Below are positions 61,784 through 64,000 of a stretch of 64,000 nucleotides of DNA, piece after piece; within the stretch, counting starts at the first letter, position 1; each line of letters begins with the position of its first letter. Source of the stretch: Humulus lupulus (Eukaryota; Streptophyta; Magnoliopsida; Rosales; Cannabaceae). The notes beneath the pieces are model-generated. The model was not told where the DNA came from. It worked only from the letters and a program-made list of their open reading frames with translations, and made no database searches. A program made the translations under genes and the position numbers. The stretch is taken from NCBI RefSeq assembly GCF_963169125.1, contig NC_084795.1, positions 191,926,214 to 191,990,213 on the forward strand, given 5' to 3'.

Positions 61784-62485
61784 CGTTGATGATGTTTGTC
61801 GTCAACTAAAAATAAGAGTGAATAAGCATTATAAACAATAAACAAAGAAAAGAAATAACGAGGATTTTTTACTTTGTTCAGTAGTTAGATCTATCTACGT
61901 CCATGAGTCACTTTTATTGAATAAGTATTCTACGTTTAAAGCCTTGAAAGTAATTTCATAGAACTTGGAGTACAAATTTGTGCATGAAAATAAATGACTA
62001 TCATCCAAGCTATTTATAGACCTGGTTTACAGAATATTCTTCCCTTAATTTTAGGGAAGTTACATGATATCTTCTTTGAATTTGAAAAATTAACTGAATA
62101 TATTAAAATGCAATTAATGTATTAATTAAACTAAAATCCCTTAAAAAAAAGGGTTGTTCACACACTCTTTCAACTAATCCCATAATTATAAGGATTTATA
62201 ATCGTGAACACGATGTTGCTTCAACGCGTCTTCGAGCCTCCAGGATGTTTTGAGCTCATTGTAACAATAATGTCACCTTCTCACCTACCACCCTTTTGAA
62301 GCTGCCCTTTGGATGGAACCTATACATTTGAGCTCACAATGCATGCTCGGGTGTCAATGATGTGGCATCTTAAAGTTAATAACCATCTACTCAAGTATTC
62401 ACGCTAAATACCCTTTTGCATATTTGATTTCCATAATTGCGAGCCTGCATTTCGAGGCTGCTTTTTAATATCTCAAAATTCATGG
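61784..62485 (-). repeat. T3 5' LTR, outer end unresolved
   Basis: The inner edge CGTTGATGATG (61784) matches the T1 LTR edge TGTTGATGCGG with T to C. A TATAAATA box lies at 62011-62018 on minus. I could not find a clear CA end; the right limit is set where S4 homology begins. Confidence 0.55.
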
Positions 62486-63781
62486 TGTAATAAGGATTTT
62501 GAGGTGTTTCTGTGATTTTTTATAGTACCTTGATGTTGTGTATTGGTTATGTTGTTGTTGTTATGGGGGTCGAATTTGGTGTAATATTTGAAAAATGTGG
62601 TTTGAGGTAGTTTTGGGTCAGTTTGAGTTGAGAAATTGCAAGAAAATGCAAAAATTTCTGGGTTTTTTGGCAGTGGCGTCGTGACTCAAAATATGTTTTC
62701 TTTACGCGCCTCGGCACCAACCTTGTTTTATGTCGCGATTTTCGGGTTTCATATTTAGACCATAACTTTTGACCACGATATCGGATTTTGATGTTCTTTA
62801 TATGTTTGGAAATCTTGTGGAAATCTCTATAGTCCTAAAACCTAATCCAAGTTTAGATGTGATTATTTTTTAATTGGAATTATTAACTAACCATGGTGTT
62901 AATCAATTTCGATAGGTTTCGTTTAGGTTTGAGTAAAGACTCTTGAACGATATCACACTTGGGTTCTTTTGTTGATATTATTGGAATCCATGTAAGAAAA
63001 CTTGCATATGCACATAGAGTAGGTTGTTTGCTATGCATATTAGCATTGATTTTTCTGTAGATGATTGATATGATCTATATTTGGCGATCGTGGGCCAAAC
63101 AGCAATCGTGTGGAACATGGGCTGTGAAGGCGTGGTCAATTTGAGGGAGCAGTACCCTCTCACCTGGAATGTGCCATAAGATTGGTACCCAGAGATGTGC
63201 CTCGCTCGGTAGGGCCGCTCGGCACGGTCGTGAGATGATTCGTGTTTGAATTGAGCATGTTTATAAGCTGTTAAACATGTTAATGATTAAAATGTGTGGA
63301 ATGATATGTTTATAAATTGCAAAGCATGCTAATTGTTGTTTATATTGAATTCCTATATTATTATGTATTGCTGAGTTTTCTTACTGGACCCTTGCTCAAG
63401 TGTGCTCTATGGTGCAAGTAAGGACAAGCTAAAGGTAGACCAGTCATGAGTTGGAGGGCTTTGGAGAGGTGCTTACATGTTCGGCTTGCTCGGCAGCCAC
63501 GGTCACTTATTCTGAGGGACTTGGGGTATAAGTCCAATTTCGCTGCTTAGGCCGACTATTTTTGTAACCATGGTTGTAGCACATCTTCGTTTAAACTCTT
63601 TGTGGGATCCCTTGTAAATATTTTATGTTTTAATGAAAATTTTAAACATTTCAACAAAAAATTTAGTACCTAAACCGTTATTTAATTTTAATTACTCTTT
63701 TGAGTCCAAATGACTCAGTTAATGAGTTAAACACTATTTTAAATACATGGTGTAACGTTCCTGGATTAGTAGGGTGTTACA
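62486..63781 (+). repeat. S4: 5'-truncated Tekay-type LTR
   Basis: It contains in order the weak GC cluster (62681-62745), the TTCTTACTGGACC block, CAA/GTAAGG (63415-63423), GGGATCCC (63604-63611) and the end AGGGTGTTACA (63781). Compared with K3 the first 750 bp or so is missing. It may be the 5' LTR of K5. Confidence 0.7.
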
Positions 63782-64000
63782 TGCACTTTCCATCCATAGA
63801 CTTTCTTAAGAATAACTCCCAATTCTCATGAGGGGTGGCACCACCCCTAGGTTTATATAGGTAAAATCTATAAAAAAAAAAAACCTTTCGGTTTTAACCC
63901 TCATTTTGGTAATACACTTGTACTCATGCGGGATCAATGCCCTGAGTTATTCAGGTAAATTTCGAGGATGAAATTTTCAGTAGGAGGGGATAGTTGTAAC
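63782..64000 (+). mobile_element. K5: 3' end of a Tekay-type element, continuing right
   Basis: 63926-63960 encodes MRDQCPELFR and a stop, the exact C-terminus seen in K4 chromodomain proteins. It is followed by the polypurine tract AGTAGGAGGGGATAGT and the first bases TGTAAC of a 3' LTR at 63995. 63782-63920 is non-coding, with a GGGGTGG/CCACCCC hairpin and an A12 run, and no primer site. Confidence 0.75.

Larger units (their letters stand above)
59206..62485 (-). mobile_element. T3: Tat-lineage fragment (gag plus 5' LTR)
   Basis: On minus: LTR (61784 to about 62485), primer-region match to T1, gag start at 61721, gag core and knuckle, then loss of the rest near 59210. Protease, RT and integrase are not in the window. 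Confidence 0.75.

Noticed and set aside
63819..63875. Rho-independent terminator-like hairpin followed by an A-run
   Set aside because: The context is a plant retrotransposon internal region; bacterial terminators do not apply.

Overview
The window is plant nuclear repeat DNA. I see no host protein-coding gene, rRNA or tRNA. It is a nest of LTR retrotransposons of three Ty3/gypsy lineages known from flowering plants: Tekay-type chromoviruses (chromodomain after integrase, tRNA-iMet primer site, LTRs of about 2 kb), Tat (two RNase H domains, antisense extra gene, tandem repeats in the 3' UTR) and Athila. This points to an angiosperm, probably a eudicot. The Tat protein style reminds me of Cannabaceae genomes, but that is a weak recollection. 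All coding regions are broken.

Layout, with names used below. T1, a Tat element on the minus strand (1-10465), carries an antisense four-exon gene (3-2483), a 119-bp tandem array, integrase to gag in reverse order and its 5' LTR (9728-10465); its 3' LTR lies left of the window. A CACTA-like transposon end follows (10466-11291). It abuts K1, an old Tekay element on the minus strand whose parts are spread over 11292-40162. K1 is interrupted by solo LTR S1 (11512-13757) and by K2, another minus-strand Tekay element (20323-38935). K2 in turn holds K3, a plus-strand Tekay element (24085-33222) with a perfect GAACG target duplication inside the K2 RNase H reading frame. LTR identity by eye rises from K1 (about 84%) to K2 (about 87%) to K3 (about 95%), which agrees with the nesting order.

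Right of 40162, a Tat antisense-gene fragment T2 (40163-51337) is split by K4, a complete minus-strand Tekay element (40255-49624). An Athila-like element A1 (51338 to about 59205) is split by solo LTR S2 (51577-56736, minus), which itself contains solo LTR S3 (52992-55373, plus). The window closes with a Tat gag plus LTR remnant T3 (minus), a 5'-truncated LTR S4 and the 3' end of another Tekay element, K5.

The most unexpected signals are in the Tekay LTRs. Although otherwise diverged, they share a fixed series of modules: a cluster of short perfect palindromes whose sequence is family-specific, GGGC/GCCC repeats of variable number, a splice-donor-like CAG/GTAAGG 329-374 bp from the LTR 3' end in all copies, and a GGGATCCC palindrome. 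In addition, K2 carries a 151-codon acidic reading frame between its primer site and gag that I do not recognise.
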